NCBI RefSeq assembly: GCF_000427405.1
Contig: NZ_KE386491.1
Coordinates: 248,001 to 312,000, forward strand
Direction: 5' to 3'
Length of the DNA stretch: 64,000 nt
DNA from: Flectobacillus major DSM 103
GTDB lineage: Bacteria; Bacteroidota; Bacteroidia; Cytophagales; Spirosomataceae
The position numbers and the translations under genes are program-made. Shown here piece after piece: positions 63,456 to 64,000 of this stretch. The notes below the pieces were generated by a model that saw nothing but the letters and a program-made list of their open reading frames with translations, was not told where the DNA came from and did no database searches. The stretch's first letter is position 1; each line of letters opens with the position of its first letter.

Positions 63456-64000
63456 CTACTTGAACATATATCGAATTCCAACACCATAAGAAAGCGAAAT
63501 GTTGGGGTTGAAATTGTAGTTGAACTGACGTTGTGTATAAGTTTGAACTGGGCCTTGATTAGGACTAACAGACCCATTTTCCCAAGAATAACCCAAGCTG
63601 GCTACATTGAGGTTGAGCAACTGACCTGTAAATGCCCATTTGTCGTTGAGGGTATAAATTAACCCTGCTCCACCTGTCAAGTTTAGACTGATTTGATTGT
63701 TGGTTTTATCAGTAAAAAGAAAGGGGTCGTTAGAGGTGATATTGGCAATATCGGATTTTGTATAATTAACACTCCCCAATATACGTCCATACAAACCAAA
63801 CTTTCCAAAAATATTTTTATAAAATTCTTGTCCCTTGCCCAAGCCAAACGATAAGCTTTTGTTTTTGCTCAAACCCGTACTAGGCAGATTACTGTCGGTA
63901 TAATTCACAGAAAACGACCATATTCGGGCTGAGTTTTTGCTAATATATTTACCCCAATTAATACTACCTGAATAGTTTTGGGGAGTCTTTTGACCAAAGG
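63456..64000 (-). CDS. Outer-membrane beta-barrel protein, 5' part beyond window
   Basis: The frame stays open to the window edge; the GTG at 63908 is internal, since in-frame residues NYSGSINWGKYISKNSARIW precede it. The visible 181 or so codons show alternating amphipathic strands (NSARIWSFSVNYTD, GLYGRILGSVNYTKSD, ISLNLTGGAGLIYTL, FTGQLLNLNVASLGYSW, NISLSYGVGIRYMF) typical of an 8- to 10-strand porin-like barrel. It ends in Phe-Lys rather than Phe. The family cannot be named from this part. It may be co-regulated with the receptor downstream, but a terminator lies between. Confidence 0.8.
   Translation of the reverse strand, partial: FGQKTPQNYSGSINWGKYISKNSARIWSFSVNYTDSNLPSTGLSKNKSLSFGLGKGQEFYKNIFGKFGLYGRILGSVNYTKSDIANITSNDPFLFTDKTNNQISLNLTGGAGLIYTLNDKWAFTGQLLNLNVASLGYSWENGSVSPNQGPVQTYTQRQFNYNFNPNISLSYGVGIRYMFK

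Overview
The window reads as a chromosomal piece of an aerobic, AT-rich Bacteroidota, most likely order Cytophagales (Spirosomataceae-like; genus not determinable by eye). The reasons are four SusC/SusD-type outer-membrane pairs, Bacteroidota-specific families (DUF4290 next to murA, DUF1735-type surface lipoprotein, propeller-type sensor kinase, type II lipoproteins with short leaders), near absence of Shine-Dalgarno sequences, and candidate -7 boxes of the TAnnTTTG type. I see no rRNA, tRNA, CRISPR, prophage or insertion sequence.

Layout. 1-5.2 kb: end of a SusC receptor, SusD-like lipoprotein and a DUF1735-type lipoprotein. 5.5-9.6 kb (minus): a small two-TM protein, a secreted protein and a large propeller/Y_Y_Y/HisKA_3 sensor kinase without a response regulator nearby. 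9.8-12.9 kb: methylglyoxal synthase, an orphan 104-aa protein, then (minus) DUF4290-murA. 13.2-15.3 kb: an M13 zinc metallopeptidase lipoprotein. 15.5-34.7 kb: the main accessory region, with a ROK repressor divergent from SusC-SusD, an FG-GAP/ASPIC protein, a 27-unit 23-bp tandem repeat, a vanadium-haloperoxidase/PAP2 protein, a GH29 alpha-L-fucosidase and a second SusC-SusD pair. It looks like a glycan-acquisition locus for a fucose-containing substrate.

34.8-44.1 kb (all minus): Kbp-like BON-LysM protein, tricorn-like protease, CDF metal exporter with an upstream Fur-family regulator, class IV aminotransferase, and a transglutaminase/Anbu proteasome/alpha-E set. 44.5-48.9 kb: a fourth SusC-SusD pair. 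49.3-56.5 kb: Spy-like secreted protein, a coiled-coil protein, a cytochrome-bearing PSCyt1/DUF1549/DUF1553 lipoprotein with its Tat-exported DUF1501 partner, and a small lipoprotein. 56.7-60.2 kb: xerD, aroQ, a SerC-like aminotransferase and a MarC-family membrane protein. 60.3-64 kb (minus): a classical TonB-dependent receptor and the 3' part of another outer-membrane beta-barrel protein.

The most unusual object is the perfectly phased 23-bp repeat array at 25536-26156, which starts inside the stop codon of the FG-GAP gene, is almost free of C on the plus strand, and is followed by inverted partial copies just ahead of the haloperoxidase start. Second is the Fur/CDF pair: each has a TAnnTTTG box and a copy of the same 9-mer, TAGCATTGC, in its upstream region. 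Third is an Anbu proteasome locus that lacks the usual ATP-grasp partner next to it.
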